A stretch of DNA of 64,000 nt from Triglochin maritima (Eukaryota > Streptophyta > Magnoliopsida > Alismatales > Juncaginaceae): positions 18,814,542 through 18,878,541 of the forward strand of contig OY821791.1 in the NCBI GenBank assembly GCA_963682175.1, in the 5' to 3' direction. How positions within the stretch are numbered: position 1 is the stretch's first letter; every line of letters begins with the position of its first letter. Below the pieces are notes generated by a model, which ran no database searches, had not been told where the DNA came from, and saw only the letters and a list, made by a program, of their open reading frames with translations. A program made the translations under genes and the position numbers. Positions 44,001 through 55,394 of the stretch are shown here, piece after piece.

Positions 44001-44309
44001 ACGGCTCGGGTAGCATCGATCACGAAGAGGTATGGGAGCGACAACTGGAAGCACAGGTGGAACAGGTGGGTCCAGCAACTGCTCCTCCTCACGGAAATTA
44101 GCAGCCATTGGACCCGAACTACGTGCGACACGAGAGGAGGAAGGTGTCGAGAAATCGATGACCGAAGCCGGATTGACAACGCTCCTCGTCAAACGACCAC
44201 TCTCGTCTCGTGTCCACGAAAGCATGCACAAAGGTGCACACACAAACCACAACTCTCTCTTTTTTTCTTTTTTCAAAGAATGTACGTAGGGGAGAAGACG
44301 GGGGAACAC
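41075..44309 (-). pseudogene. gag-pro: Gag-protease frame of element F, interrupted
   Basis: From about 44309: CYPSRTALPSCIVLPEANGN, the gag domain with ALKDDAKKWLY, then TAG at 43758-43760; the frame goes on with NEINSFYQHETEPFHAYLER, CPHHGIDLWRLCQIVYEGL, the zinc knuckle CHSCGRIGHVESEC and a Pro/Gln linker to a TAA at 42345-42347. The protease site reads DLGSAVNLLP and is then destroyed by a quasi-palindromic insertion (42070-42120) that shifts the frame. The last part (42061-41282) restores LQLADRSIRIP, GRPFLATSNALINC and an acidic tail. A TAG at 41282-41284 and a further TGA precede the natural end near 41075. Beyond the protease there is no polymerase; the tail is unique to this group. 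Not functional as it stands. Confidence 0.88.
42070..42106. repeat. Perfect 15-bp inverted repeat inside the protease of F
   Basis: Arms AAACAGAGAGGTTGA (42070-42084) and its exact complement (42092-42106) around a 7-base loop. It is followed by a partial duplication of TTGACCGCTGATC and CAAGCAAAAC further on. The related protease in B, A and E has no such sequence, so it is an insertion templated by snap-back synthesis. Confidence 0.8.
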
Positions 44310-45282
44310 AGGAGAGAAAGAATGACTCGGGAGAGAAAGGAAGAAGTCCTTATGCTACGGCGGATGGGTACAGGTAGAAGCACACAAGCAAACAAGGCTC
44401 AAGCAATCCTAAGGTCGCTATAGGTCCTTACAGCTAGACGACGCCTAACTGCGAGGTCACACGGCCTCAACACGCCTCACCTCCCTACAACGAGGACCAC
44501 AAAGCCTAGCAAGTGAGCCAAGATCCGGGGATCTCGTCTCTCCTACTATCGACAAAGTGGGCAACGCCGATCAGGTCATGACGGTCAGGACCGGATCACT
44601 CTCCTAATGCGTCCAAGATCCTTAGGGCCAATGTCTACTTGATTTTAAAATTAGGCTCTTGATTAGTGTGGTTTTTGGGGCGAAGGAAAGGGTGATGAAA
44701 TCCCCCACCTTATCTTTTACGGGACAACCCCTCCTTAGTAGCGTTTTGGAGTCCTAAATCTAGCAATCAACACTCCAAACAACGCTCAACTCACACTTGT
44801 TGCAATGCACTTCCTACTAACTAATGCATGTTCATACGAAATGCATGAATGAGAGTAGAAAGTGCGTACCTCACGCCAGCTCTCAGCAACAGAAAATAAA
44901 GCTAAGATAAAAGACAATCTAAGTGCCTAAGTCACATACATGATGCATGGCCTAAACAAAAAGAATGCCTAATCTTTTGCTTTGAGTTTTAGGGTCCAAG
45001 TTGCTTAAAGGAGGTTTGATTATTGATCTGGGAACGAACTATAAGTCAAAACATGCCAAATTGAGTCCCAGATTACTAGATCAATTAGAGCAACAACACA
45101 AAGAAATTAGAAGATGAGAAGAGCTCACCAGACCGCTGATTGGCGGTCTGAAGTGCTCAGATCGTCTTGAAATTTCTCCAGTAGCCTCCACTTGCTATTC
45201 CCAATCTCCTGAAACAAAGACAAACTACAAAAAACAAATTAAATCCACTCGAATCGTCCAAACAAGAGTCTGGACTGACACC
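44310..45282 (-). other. Untranslated leader of element F
   Basis: About 1 kb without reading frame. It carries the conserved leader block (about 44679-44720, GGGTGATGAAATCCCCCACC on the plus strand) and a single dyad near 45132 (CCGCTGATTGGCGG). Confidence 0.65.
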
Positions 45283-45300
45283 TCCCCGGCAACGACGCCA
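45283..45300 (-). other. Primer binding site of element F, one mismatch
   Basis: Minus strand TGGCGTCGTTGCCGGGGA; differs from the PBS of A, B and E by one C-to-T change at the sixth base. Still tRNA-Asp type. Confidence 0.85.
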
Positions 45301-45306
45301 AAAACT

Positions 45307-46719
45307 TGTTGAACGTTTTATATTTCTACCGCAAGTGCACGGCCGCGATGAAGCGGTGGCAAGTACGGGTCGTCCTCAGGGAGGTGAGTAGTCTCTTGTT
45401 TATCCGAAATCAAGTGGCAAAAAAGATGGAAGAGATGTTATTATGCTAACCTACACTACACTACTCTAAGAAGTATGAAATGTGAAAGAAGCAAACAAAC
45501 GATGAAATAAGAACTAAGCTAAGAACAAAACAAGAATGCTGGAATTTCAAGAATGGAAAACCCCTAAGGGGTGGAGTGAGTGCACACAAGCAAAGAGGTG
45601 GGTGTAGAATACATTCTTTAAGCACATGAAGGTGGTGTTTATCAAGCATAGGAAGTGTCTAAATGTTATGGCAAAACCTATCAATCTATTCACCAACTTA
45701 GTTGATTAACATTTACATATGCAAGGTGTTTATTTCAGAACCTAAACAAGCATGAGAGGTGTCTAATCATTTTGGCAAAACTCATCAAGTTGTAAATTCT
45801 ATCCTAAACAAGCAAGCATACATTCATGTTTAATCAACACATTGAAATTAAAGCATTCATCCCATTCTCTAATGCATGTATGTACATCTACTCCACCCCC
45901 CAAAGGGGATGGAACTACTCACTAAACATTACACTAATTATTAAACTATGGAAAGAAAGCATATTAAAACTAAGCTAGAATTAAAAGATGATTAAACTAA
46001 AACATGCACAACAATAAAAGAAGCATAAAACAAACAATGAAAGAAACATAAAACTTTATTGATAAAATGACTCACATTAAAAGTAGCATCCTCCTACTTT
46101 AGTGTGTGCTTCAAGGCCTCACTTCTAGTAGGAAGAATAGCCACTTAAAATATGGAGTGATTACAAAAGGAGGTGAAGAGTTCTATTTATAGGCATGGAA
46201 AAAGCTAATCCGGGACAATCCCCCGATGTGAGACTAAACCAATACCAAAAATAGCCTAAACAAACATTAATACACGTCCAGGAGAAAACTTGGTGGATTT
46301 GGGCCCAAATTGACCGCCAATTAGCGGTCTTGGACCGCCAATTGGCGGTCTAAAATTTCCGGATCGAGTTGAATCTTGTTCTGGTCTTTGCTTGGTGTAT
46401 TTGGTGGTCTTGGATGCATCTACTTTGTTTATTGGAGCTCCGACCCGAATCCAATTGCTAAAATACTCCCCATGATGGTGTGGAGTATTCTGTTTTGCTA
46501 TTAGGTCATTCTGTCTTGCGTTCAGGTCCTTCTCCCTTGCATTTTGGTCCCCAGATCTCACAATCCAGTCCTTTTTCCCAGCTTTTGGGTCCTTTTATGT
46601 TTCATCTCTTCAAACCTATTTATTTCTAAAAACTAAACATAAAACTCATGACATAGCATTGTTTAGGTGAAAGATAATGGATATAAGATACAAATATAAG
46701 CATGAAATGATGTCAATCA
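45307..46719 (-). repeat. 5' LTR of element F
   Basis: 1413 bp, same length as the 3' LTR, plus strand TGTTGAACG to GTCAATCA, followed by TSD GGAAC at 46720-46724. The USE-like motif has one G-to-A change (CGATGTGAGAC on the plus strand, 46224-46234). Confidence 0.95.
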
Positions 46720-49700
46720 GGAACCCACCATCTCTCGAGCCAGAAATGCGCATGCTTGGGCTCGCAACATACACAACAGAATTGCTCGACCACCTGACAC
46801 CCTTATAAGCATTGTGGTCGGTAGATGCCTCTTTGGAGTTAGCAAAAGAGGAGGCATGAAAGAGAGGTGAACCTCTATCAGGTATAAGGCTATCAGGTGG
46901 TTGAATCTTAACCCACATGGGGTCCTCAGCAGATACAGAATGAAGAGCATGTGGCCGAGAGGCCATAAAAATAGTATCGTGTGGCTCAAAAGCCACGTGC
47001 TCAAAAGGATGTGGCTCAAGGGCCACGTGATCAAAAAGAAGTGGCTCAAGGGCCACATGATCAGAAGAATGAGGCTCAAGGGCCACGTGATCAAAAAGAA
47101 GTGGCTCAAGGGCCACATGATCAGAAGGAGGTGGCACTGAGGCCACGTGATCAGAACATAAGGCAACTTCTTGTGCCAGCCCAGGTGAAACATCTTCACC
47201 AACTTCAGGAGCTTCATCGAACAATTCTCTGAAGTACTTGAAGGTGCCCTCAACTACACTCTCATCCATGCCCTGGATAAGGTTAACCCCAACAGGGTCA
47301 TTGAAGGCATCTGGCTTCTTGCCAATGGTGAAGATGTTGAAATCCACGCATTGACTACCATAAGTCAAGCGCATCAGACCATTGCGACAATTGATCAAGG
47401 CATTGGAAGTCGCAAGAAATGGTCGCCCCAGAATGACAGGAATTTGTCCAAGTGGGTTTGGCACAGGTTCAGTATCCAAGACAAAGAAGTCGACTGGATA
47501 AATGAACTCTCCCACTTTGATCAGCACATCTTCCAACACACCCCTCGGTTTCTTCATGGACCTATCAGCCAATTGAAGAGTGGTCGTTGTTTGTTTGAGG
47601 TCTCCAAGACCGAGGTGGACGTAGACAGAACATGGCAGAAGATTAACAGATGCACCAAGGTCCAATAAGGCTCGATGTATGGACACATCACCAATCACAC
47701 AAGAGATAGTAGGACAACCAGGGTCCTTGTACTTGACTTGCATGGGTTGTGCCAACAAAGAACTCACGTTAGCCGCAAGAAAAGCTTTCTTTGGAACATG
47801 AGTTTTTCTCTTCTCGGTGCATAAGTCCTTGAGAACCTTGGCATAAGGTGGCATTTGCTGAATCACCTCCAAAAGAGGGATATTCAACTTAACCTGCCGA
47901 AAGATCTCAAGCATCTTGTCATGCTGATCAGAGGTTTTCTTTTTAAGGCGCTCAGGGAATGGCGCCTTCAGGGCATAATGGTGCGAAGGAACCTCAGAAT
48001 TCTGGTCCAAAGAAACATGAGTGGGGATCTCAGAATCTGGTTCCTTCGACACAAGAGGAGACAAGGGGACCTCAGGGTTCGGCCCCTTTGTCGAAGGAAA
48101 TGTAGAAAGAACCTCAGGATCTGGCTCCTTCCTGGAAGTATTTGTGGAGGGAGCCTCAGGATCCGGCTCCCTCAAAGATGGTGATGACAAGGAACGCACC
48201 CCAATGTGGTTGTCCACCTCCTTACCAGACCTCAAAGTATGAATCACATTAATATGATGGGTCGGTTCAGAGGTAGCATGAGGTAAAGGTGTCCTTCCTT
48301 GCGAATGGGTACCCCGAGGATTCACCTCGGGTTGACTCGGTAATTGGCCCTTCTCGCGTTCATGGAGCTGATTAGCCAACTGGCTAACTTGCATTTCCAA
48401 TGCTTTGACCGAATTGTTGTTGGCCGAAAGCATGGATTGTGTACTCTGAATGAACGCGTGAAGGGTTTGTTCAAGAGTGGAGTCCTTAGGGTCAACCCGT
48501 TGGGGTTGTGGATTTTGGTTAGAATAACCCGACGAAGAGGTCTGAGGAGGTTGGTAATTGTGGTTCTGAGACCTTTGATGTGGAGGTTGGTATGTCGCCG
48601 ATGGGCGTGGAGGTTGATAAGGCGGAGGTTGAGGTTGAGCGTGCGAGCTCTGACCGTTACCCCCACTAGGCCCCCAAGAGAAGTTAGGATGGTTACGCCA
48701 TCCCGGGTTGTAGGAGTGACTGTACGGGTCGTTTCGGGGCCTTTGTTGATACATCACATTTGCATGCTCAGTATCCCTTGGAGCGTAAGCGCATTCCAAG
48801 TCATCATGTCCCGACAATCCACACCTACTACACTCGGGAGTAGCGACCTGAGCTACAGCAGCTCGGTCCATCTCCAAACTCTCAATCCTACGCATGAGAG
48901 AAGCCACTTTCGCCTCAGACGCGATAGTTGACTCAACTTGATAAGGTCCAGCTCGACCAGAAGACCTGGCGGCTGGTGGCTCTCTCATGGTATCCCACTC
49001 GAATGTGCGTTTAGCCATGGATTCAAAAGTGTCCCAAGCCTCCTCGATGGGTTTCATTTGGAAGTCACCCTGACACATTGACTCCAACAATGTGCGGGTG
49101 TTGTAGTTGATGCCCTCATAAACAATTTGGCACAACTGCCAAAGCTCAATCCCATGATGAGGGCACTGCTGGAGAAGGTCCTTGAACCTCTCAAAGAAAC
49201 CATGAAACGATTCGGTCTCGGTCTGATACATTTGATGTATCTGGTGCCGTATATGTTGAGTTTTCCTTTGAGGGAAAAATCTCTTCATAAAGACGGTTAC
49301 AAAGTCATCCTATGACCGAATCGAGCTCGCCGGGAGGCTATACATCCATTTCTTCGCATTATCCTTCAATGCGAAAGAAATCATCCTCAACCGGACCGAA
49401 TCCTCGTCAAGCTGTTGAAGCTTGAACATGGAGCATACTTCCTCGAATTCGCGTATAAAAATATACGGATCCTCCTTATTGGCAGTAAAGGTTAGAAGCA
49501 TGCTCACATACTGAGGTTTCAGCTCATAGTTATTCCCGCGAGCAGGGGGGACAACTATGCAAGAAGGTTGCGCAGCCCGAACAGGATGGGTCCGCTCCCA
49601 CAACGTCATCGGCCTATCTTGTCGAGCTAAAGGTGGTGGTGCACCTAGAACTCGATCCTGACCGAATCTCCCTTCCTCTCGAGTCAGAGGAGGAGGTGAA

Positions 49701-49897
49701 GGAGGTCTACGTGGTGGTGGAAATGGACCAAGGTAGTCCATGTATGGCACCCGGTCCCCCTCGCCACCACGAGACGACTCGGCCTCTTGCTCCAAATGAG
49801 CACGAGGCGGAGATGGTCGATCACCAAGATCTTCCATCTCAGAAATAAGCACTCTCTCGAGTCGAGCGCTCTCACCAGAACGTGCCCAACCTCGCAT
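46720..49897 (-). pseudogene. gag-pro: Gag-protease frame of element E, one in-frame stop
   Basis: Starts at Met 49897 (MRGWARSGESARLER). It has a Pro-rich N-terminus, the gag domain with ALKDNAKKWMYSLPASSIRS, then TAG at 49310-49312 where relatives have Trp (TGG), a single G-to-A change. It continues with MKRFFPQRKTQHIRHQIHQM, CPHHGIELWQLCQIVYEGI, the zinc knuckle CSRCGLSGHDDLEC, a Gln/Pro-rich linker, a repetitive EPDPEV region (about 48010-48180), and the protease DLGASVNLLPCSVYVHLGLG and GRPFLATSNALINC. The region after the protease is a unique tail with six HVALEP repeats. Element F cuts the frame at 46719; the last codons are at 38030-38014. With F skipped and apart from the TAG the frame is intact over 1065 codons. 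Confidence 0.92.
46981..47160 (-). repeat. Six 30-bp tandem repeats coding for HVALEP units in element E
   Basis: Units of exactly 30 bp (GTGGCTCAAGGGCCACGTGA and ten more bases on the plus strand), each coding ten residues of the type HVALEPLLFD. Alternate units are more alike, giving a 60-bp higher order. The period keeps the frame. B, A and F have no such repeat at this point. Confidence 0.85.
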
Positions 49898-50948
49898 GAA
49901 ATGCTCGACTCGACTCTAAACGACACACAACAAAAGGCGTACTAGAGGAGGAGACTATACGTAGAGAATAGATGAGGGGAGGACTCAGATGCGGAGGGAA
50001 GAAACCCTAGACCTAGCGTGGGTAGTGGGATCAGGAAGAAGCCTAACTAGCAAGCACGACTCAAACAATGTAAGGCAATGGGTCCTTAGGCTAGACGACG
50101 CCTAACTTCGAGGTCACTAGCCTCGACACGTCTCACCTCCCTACAACGAGGACCACAATGCCCAGCAAGTGATACCAGATCTGGAGATCCAGTACCTCCT
50201 ACTATCGACAAGGTAGGCAACGCCGATCAGGTCATGACGGTCTCAACTACATTACTCTCCTAGTGCGCCCGCAATCCTAGGGCCAATGTCTACTTACTTT
50301 TAGTTAAGGCTTTATTAAGAGTGATTTTTGGGGCCAAGGAAAGGGTGATGAAATCACCCACCTTATCTTTTATGGGACAGCCCCTCCTTAGTAGCGATTT
50401 AATCCTAGATCTAGCAATCAATCGCTCCAATCAAACGCTCTCTCACTCTTGTCCCGATGCACCTTACTAACTAATGCATGAACGAAACATGTATGAATGA
50501 GGGATGTGGGTGCACGTACCTCACGCCAGCAATCAACGACAAAATGTAAAGCAAAGAAAAGAAAAATGCATGCAAGGTCTACCAATGGTGCATGACCTAG
50601 ATGGCAAGAAGTCTAATCTTTTGCTTTGAGTTTTATGGTCCAAGTTGATTAAAGGGGATTGAAATTAAATCTGGGAGCAAACTAAAGATCACAGCATGCA
50701 AAATTTGGCTCCCAGATAACTAAAGTAAAGCAATGAACCACCAGTAGAAATTTGAGAGCAGGAAACCCTTACCAGGCCGCCAATTGGCGGTCTCCAACCG
50801 CTGATTGGCGGTCTCTTTGTGGCGTCTGTTGCCCAAACTTTCCCAGTAGCCTCCCCTTGATGTTCTGGTTCCCTGAAACTAAACAAAACTGGAAACAAAA
50901 AATCAAAAACCCCTCGAATCGTCCAAACCAAGGTCTGGACAGAGCACC
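49898..50948 (-). other. Untranslated leader of element E
   Basis: About 1.05 kb, nearly the same as the leader of B. It contains the conserved block around 50331-50370 and a pair of dyads near 50776-50814 (GGCCGCCAATTGGCGG and CCGCTGATTGGCGG) with 21-bp spacing. No reading frame. Confidence 0.7.
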
Positions 50949-50966
50949 TCCCCGGCAACGGCGCCA
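50949..50966 (-). other. Primer binding site, tRNA-Asp type, element E
   Basis: Minus strand TGGCGCCGTTGCCGGGGA, six bases from the 5' LTR edge at 50973. Confidence 0.9.
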
Positions 50967-50972
50967 AAAACT

Positions 50973-52544
50973 TGATTGATCTCGTTTATATTAACCGCAA
51001 GTGCACGGCCGCGTTGAAACAGTGGCAAATACGGGTCGTCCACTGGGAGGTGTGTCGACAATTGGTTTGTTCGAAGGCGAGGGGTAAAAGAAGGAGAGAA
51101 AGATGTATTACACTAATCTAAACTACAAAGCTGAAATGAAATGGAGAAGAAACAATAAAACTAAGCCCCATAGGGGGTAGAGAAATAATGTGAACATAAA
51201 AATGTGTGTGTGTGTGTTCATTAAGCTCCTCACAACATGTAGTGCATGAAATCATAAAACTACATCCAACTTTGCCTCAACATGAATTAAGATAAGCCTA
51301 CATCATTAAAACATACAAGACAATAATTGGAATGAAGCTAAATGAACTCAAGTATAAAGACTAGACCCTACTATGCCTCCACATGAATTAAGATAAGACT
51401 ACATCATTAAAACATACAAGACATTAGCTAAGGTAAAGGCAACAAGAGCACATACACTACAACTTGTGTTTCCAATATTAACTTCATCCATATCCTAACC
51501 TTATCATTCCCCATAAAATAGATCCACTAATCAAAGCATAAGCTAAGCTTCATTCAAGAGCATTAGCATATCAAAGATAAGAGTGAAAACCCATTAGATG
51601 GTTATGGAAATCATATAAAGCTCAAGGGATAAAAATAACACACACTTAATACACTACATGATTATATCACATATTTCTCCACCCCCCAAATGGGGATGGA
51701 ACTACTCACACATTTTTAAACTAACTACTCTAACAAAAGAAAGCATTAATACTGAAATGAAATTAATCTAAGCAAGCAAGAAATATTAAAGAAACTAAAA
51801 GAACATGAGACTAAAGAAACATGCAAGACATTGAAATTAACTAAGCAATGTAAAAACTAAAGCAAACAACAATTAACTACAAAACTTCTATTATTACTCA
51901 CTCCAAATTACAAGCAGCCCTTCCTCCACAGAGTTTTGCTTCAAGGCTTCACTCTTAGTAGGGAAGAAGGCCACCAAGAGAGAGAGATACAATGGGAGGT
52001 GAAGAGTTCTAATTATAAGCATGGAAAAAGCTAATCCGGGACAATCCCCCGATGTGGGACTAAACTAATACCAAAAATAGCCTAAACACATGATAATACA
52101 AGTCCAGGAGGAGGCTTAGCGGATCTGGGCTTAACCAGACCGCCAATTGGCGGTTCCAGACCACCAATTGGCGGCCTATAAGCTTCAGATCCCATTGGAT
52201 CTTCTGGTGGCTTTCCTTGGCATGTTTCTTGGTCTTGGATGCATCTAACTTGTTTAGTGGAGCTCCGACCCGAATCGAATTGACAAAATACTCCCCATGA
52301 TGGTGTGGAGTTTCCTGTTTTTGCTCTTAGGTCCTTCTGTCTTACGATCAGGTCCTTCTCCCTTGCATCTTGGTCCCCAGGTCTCACAATTAAGTCCTTT
52401 TTCCTGCTTTTGGGTCCTTTCATGGCTCTTCTCATCAAACCTCTTTATTTCTGAAAACTAAACATAAAACTCGTCGCGTAGCATTGCTTAGGTGTAAGAT
52501 AATGGATATAAGATACAAATATAAGCATGAAATGATGTCAATCA
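50973..52544 (-). repeat. 5' LTR of element E
   Basis: 1572 bp, partner of 34893-36477, followed by TSD TGCAA (52545-52549). It has paired dyads near 52138-52176 (one base changed in the second) and the promoter at 52010-52060. Confidence 0.94.
52010..52060 (-). promoter_or_regulatory. snRNA-type upstream element with altered TATA box, 5' LTR of E
   Basis: Perfect GTCCCACATCG (52060-52050, minus strand), 32 bp, but the TATA box reads TATAATTA (52017-52010) instead of TATAAATA. This copy would start transcription of E, so the change may have weakened it. Confidence 0.65.
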
Positions 52545-53739
52545 TGCAACAAGCTATTAAACCTCATTGTTGCTAAGGAGGAGGAGTGTTCTCTCCTGAG
52601 GGTTTTCAGCGGATTTACCCACAAAATCTGAATATAGATGCGTTATTCAACTTAGCACACAACTTGATGGACTCATTTTTGTCAATCACTTGATACAGTA
52701 ATACTACAGACCGGCTCTCTATATGTATTCAGTCCACACACCTAACCTAATGAATCATTCGTGCAACTTAGTTAAAGACATAAGTGAAAGACATGGGCAC
52801 CTTTAACATCCTCAAGTGAGACAAAGTGTAAAGTCCATTAAGGTTCTTATTTGCATTGTGATTTCTTTTCATTTTTTTCCTTTTTGTTCTTTTTTTTTAG
52901 CTTTTGCTAGTTGATGTGTAATTCTCCCAAGGTTAAGTTTTGTGCACCATCGCCTATGAGGACTTACACTATCACGTACACATTTCCTTACATCTCCACA
53001 TAGGGCGGTCCCTACCACTCGTCTAATGGGAGTTCGGTGGGTGCATCCCAAGTCAGATGACTCGAAAGCACCAGGCACTAAGTCCCCTCGGATCTACTTT
53101 CCCGAGTGGTAGGAGTCGTGCAAGAAGAGAGAATACCCTACCTACTTATTTTATCTACACATGAACCAATACTGCTACAGTTAAGGTTTCAGAACAAGAG
53201 TTTAAAGGTCCTCGACTACGACAAACTTCCTTATATTAACATACACAAATTATTTGACTCATTAGGTTCAGGGTGGACTTCTTTGTTTATTTGAGTACTG
53301 AAACCTTATGATTACCCTGACCCCGAGGGAAAATCGGTGTGCATTCTTACGAGTCGATAAGACCTAAAGTCAGTGAACTAAATATCCTAATGCATCTTGT
53401 TCAAGATAATTTTGGGAGCTTCTTTTTTTACTTTGCTTCTCAATGGTTTTGCACTTGCTAAACACACGCAAAACCCACAAAACATTTTCTTTCACAAACA
53501 CATGACGATTTTTGAAATAAATGACAATTTTAAAGCACTAGGCAAGCAAAATAAGATAAGTCGCCCAAGGATCATGGCAAGCAAATATATCGTTACTAAA
53601 TGCAGCACACTAATATGACCTTATCAATACAAACACAAGAAAACAAAACAATAGGAGAAAGAATCGACTATGTATACACGTAAAACACCCCCACCCCACT
53701 TACTTCATGCATTGTTGTCAAAAAATGTGAGCATGATAT
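52545..53739 (-). other. 3' internal region of element G
   Basis: Continuation of 34755-34892 after skipping E. It has decayed forms of the GNRA hairpin and coding-like tail (about 52550-52640) and a degenerate second PPT-like tract (about 53686-53700). Otherwise it corresponds to 36590-37745 of E. No gene. Confidence 0.65.
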
Positions 53740-55102
53740 TGTTGGCTTTTTGGTCTTAATCTATGTTTTGATGACTTAATCAACCTAATCTTAATTGTAA
53801 TCAATGTAGAGTAGCACACATATTGCATGGCATAGATATTGTATTGTGCTAACTTCTACAGGTGACCAAGACTTAAGGAAGAAAGGAAATCAAGTCAAGA
53901 CATGAAATAAAGCTCATTTGAAGACATGTAATGTTGATTTATTTTGAGTCTTATGAACTTTGTGTAATTGAGCATACTTGAGCTAAAATCAACTTAAACA
54001 CACACTAGGTTCCTTATACAAGTCACACACAAAATTTCACATCTTTTGGACATCAATAGATCACCCAAATTACGACCGAAAACACTTAACCAAACTTGAA
54101 CTGCCATGACCAAATCCGTCGACCAATTGGGTCTGTTTATTCTGTTACAAAATTTAGTGTTAAACAGGTCGACCGTTCTGACCAATTTGTTTGACCGTCT
54201 ACGCGTGTCACATGACCTCTAGACTTGTCGTTTTCTCCAACGATCGAATTTCCCAAAATTCCAATTTTACCAAACTCTCAGTCGATTGATCAAACATTCT
54301 TTGGTCACCTTGAACATTCTGGAAGTTTCCGGTCGAACCTACCATTTTCCTAGTTTGACGGATCTATTTTTACTAGACCAAAACCCTAAAATGGTGGACC
54401 AATCCCCAATTTAGTTAGACTGGTCACTTAAGTGAACTTATGTTATAGCCAGATTTGACCAACCGGTATACCCGATTCGGTCGATTGTTTCTATTATGAA
54501 ATGTGACTTGCACTTTTTTGTTTTGTGTATCTTACATAAGCACTTTTCCAAACTTGTCCCAACGACTATAACTCCTTAGGAGCTTATAAATAGTGTCGTC
54601 CAAGACACAACTCTCCCACACATACTTGCCTCCTACATTAAAGAGATCATTCCAAACACTCCAAGCCTCAATTTCCACACTTTAGATCAATCCTTAAATT
54701 TCTAAAGTGTGGTCATGTTTAAAGAGTTATTGTCGCTCTCAAGTTTGTAGCAGTCAAAGTCTTGTAAAGGTTTTGGTGAAAACTCGAATCGTCCCTCTCA
54801 GATTGTGAGAGGAGGAGCCAAGCTCGGCGAGGGTTGTTCGCGAGCTTGAAGATTGTAAAGGCATTCTCTCTCCATCCGGAACGGGGAGTAGATATTGAAG
54901 TTGTTAGCGGAGCTTGCAAGAGAGGACTAGGACCCGGGTGTGGTGTCGAACCTCTATAAAATGTCGTCTTCTTTTGTGGTTTGCATATTTTCTTCGATTA
55001 CTTGCTTGCTTATTTAAATTCCGCCGCACATCTTTGATTAAGCAAGTAGAGGTAAAATAACCCAAAAAGTGATTAGAACTAAGACCATACATCGATCCTA
55101 CA
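53740..55102 (+). repeat. Solo LTR in element G
   Basis: 1363 bp, TGTTGGCTTTTTGG to CGATCCTACA, with no internal domain. The flanks GATAT (53735-53739) and GACAC (55103-55107) each differ by one base from GATAC, the sequence at the same place in E and F, so they are a decayed TSD. TATAAATA is at 54585-54592. Upstream of it (about 54115-54485) are decayed GGTCGACC sites. It is homologous to 60614-62091, in the opposite direction. Superfamily not determined. Confidence 0.85.
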
Positions 55103-55394
55103 GACACTACATTGATTTATGCATGAAAATGAGAAGATCTCACCAACGTGAAACACAAAGGGAAGTTCATGGTTATGTTGATGGACACAAACCAGAATTC
55201 CCTCAAAACATGTGAGATACATAAAAGGGGAGAGAAATTTTATGAAAGAAATGGGGCCCAAATACACAAGGGTTGGGGCCCACAAAAATCAATGCTCACT
55301 AATGGAGTCTTCACTTGTTTCTTTTTCTTTTTTTCTTTTCTAACAAATATAACTATGTAGAAACATGAAATCTCAATACTTCATGCATGAACAT

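Larger units (their letters stand above)
38036..46719 (-). mobile_element. Element F: gag-pro-only Athila-like retrotransposon nested in E
   Basis: 8.7-kb minus-strand element with TSD GGAAC (38031-38035 and 46720-46724) and two 1413-bp LTRs. It has a PBS with one mismatch, a leader, a Gag-protease frame with several defects, a 3' tail, a second PPT-like tract and a PPT. Like A and E it lacks RT, RNase H and integrase: after the acidic linker the frame goes to a unique tail where element B continues into the polymerase. It is inserted close to the end of the E gag-pro frame. Confidence 0.94.
34893..52544 (-). mobile_element. Element E: gag-pro-only Athila-like retrotransposon containing element F
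   Basis: Minus-strand element bounded by TGCAA (34888-34892 and 52545-52549). LTRs are 34893-36477 and 50973-52544. Without the nested element F (38036-46719) it is about 9.0 kb. It has a tRNA-Asp PBS, a 1-kb leader, a Gag-protease frame of 1065 codons when F is skipped, a 3' tail and a PPT, but no RT, RNase H or integrase. LTRs differ by roughly 17 substitutions by eye (about 1.1 percent), more than F (about 0.9 percent), which agrees with F being the younger insertion. LTR family is shared with element B, which does carry pol. Confidence 0.93.

Noticed and set aside
53740..55102. A MITE or an unknown DNA transposon
   Set aside because: TG...CA ends, a 5-bp target duplication in the related copy (CAATC) and a promoter-like TATA box fit a solo LTR; there are no inverted terminal repeats.
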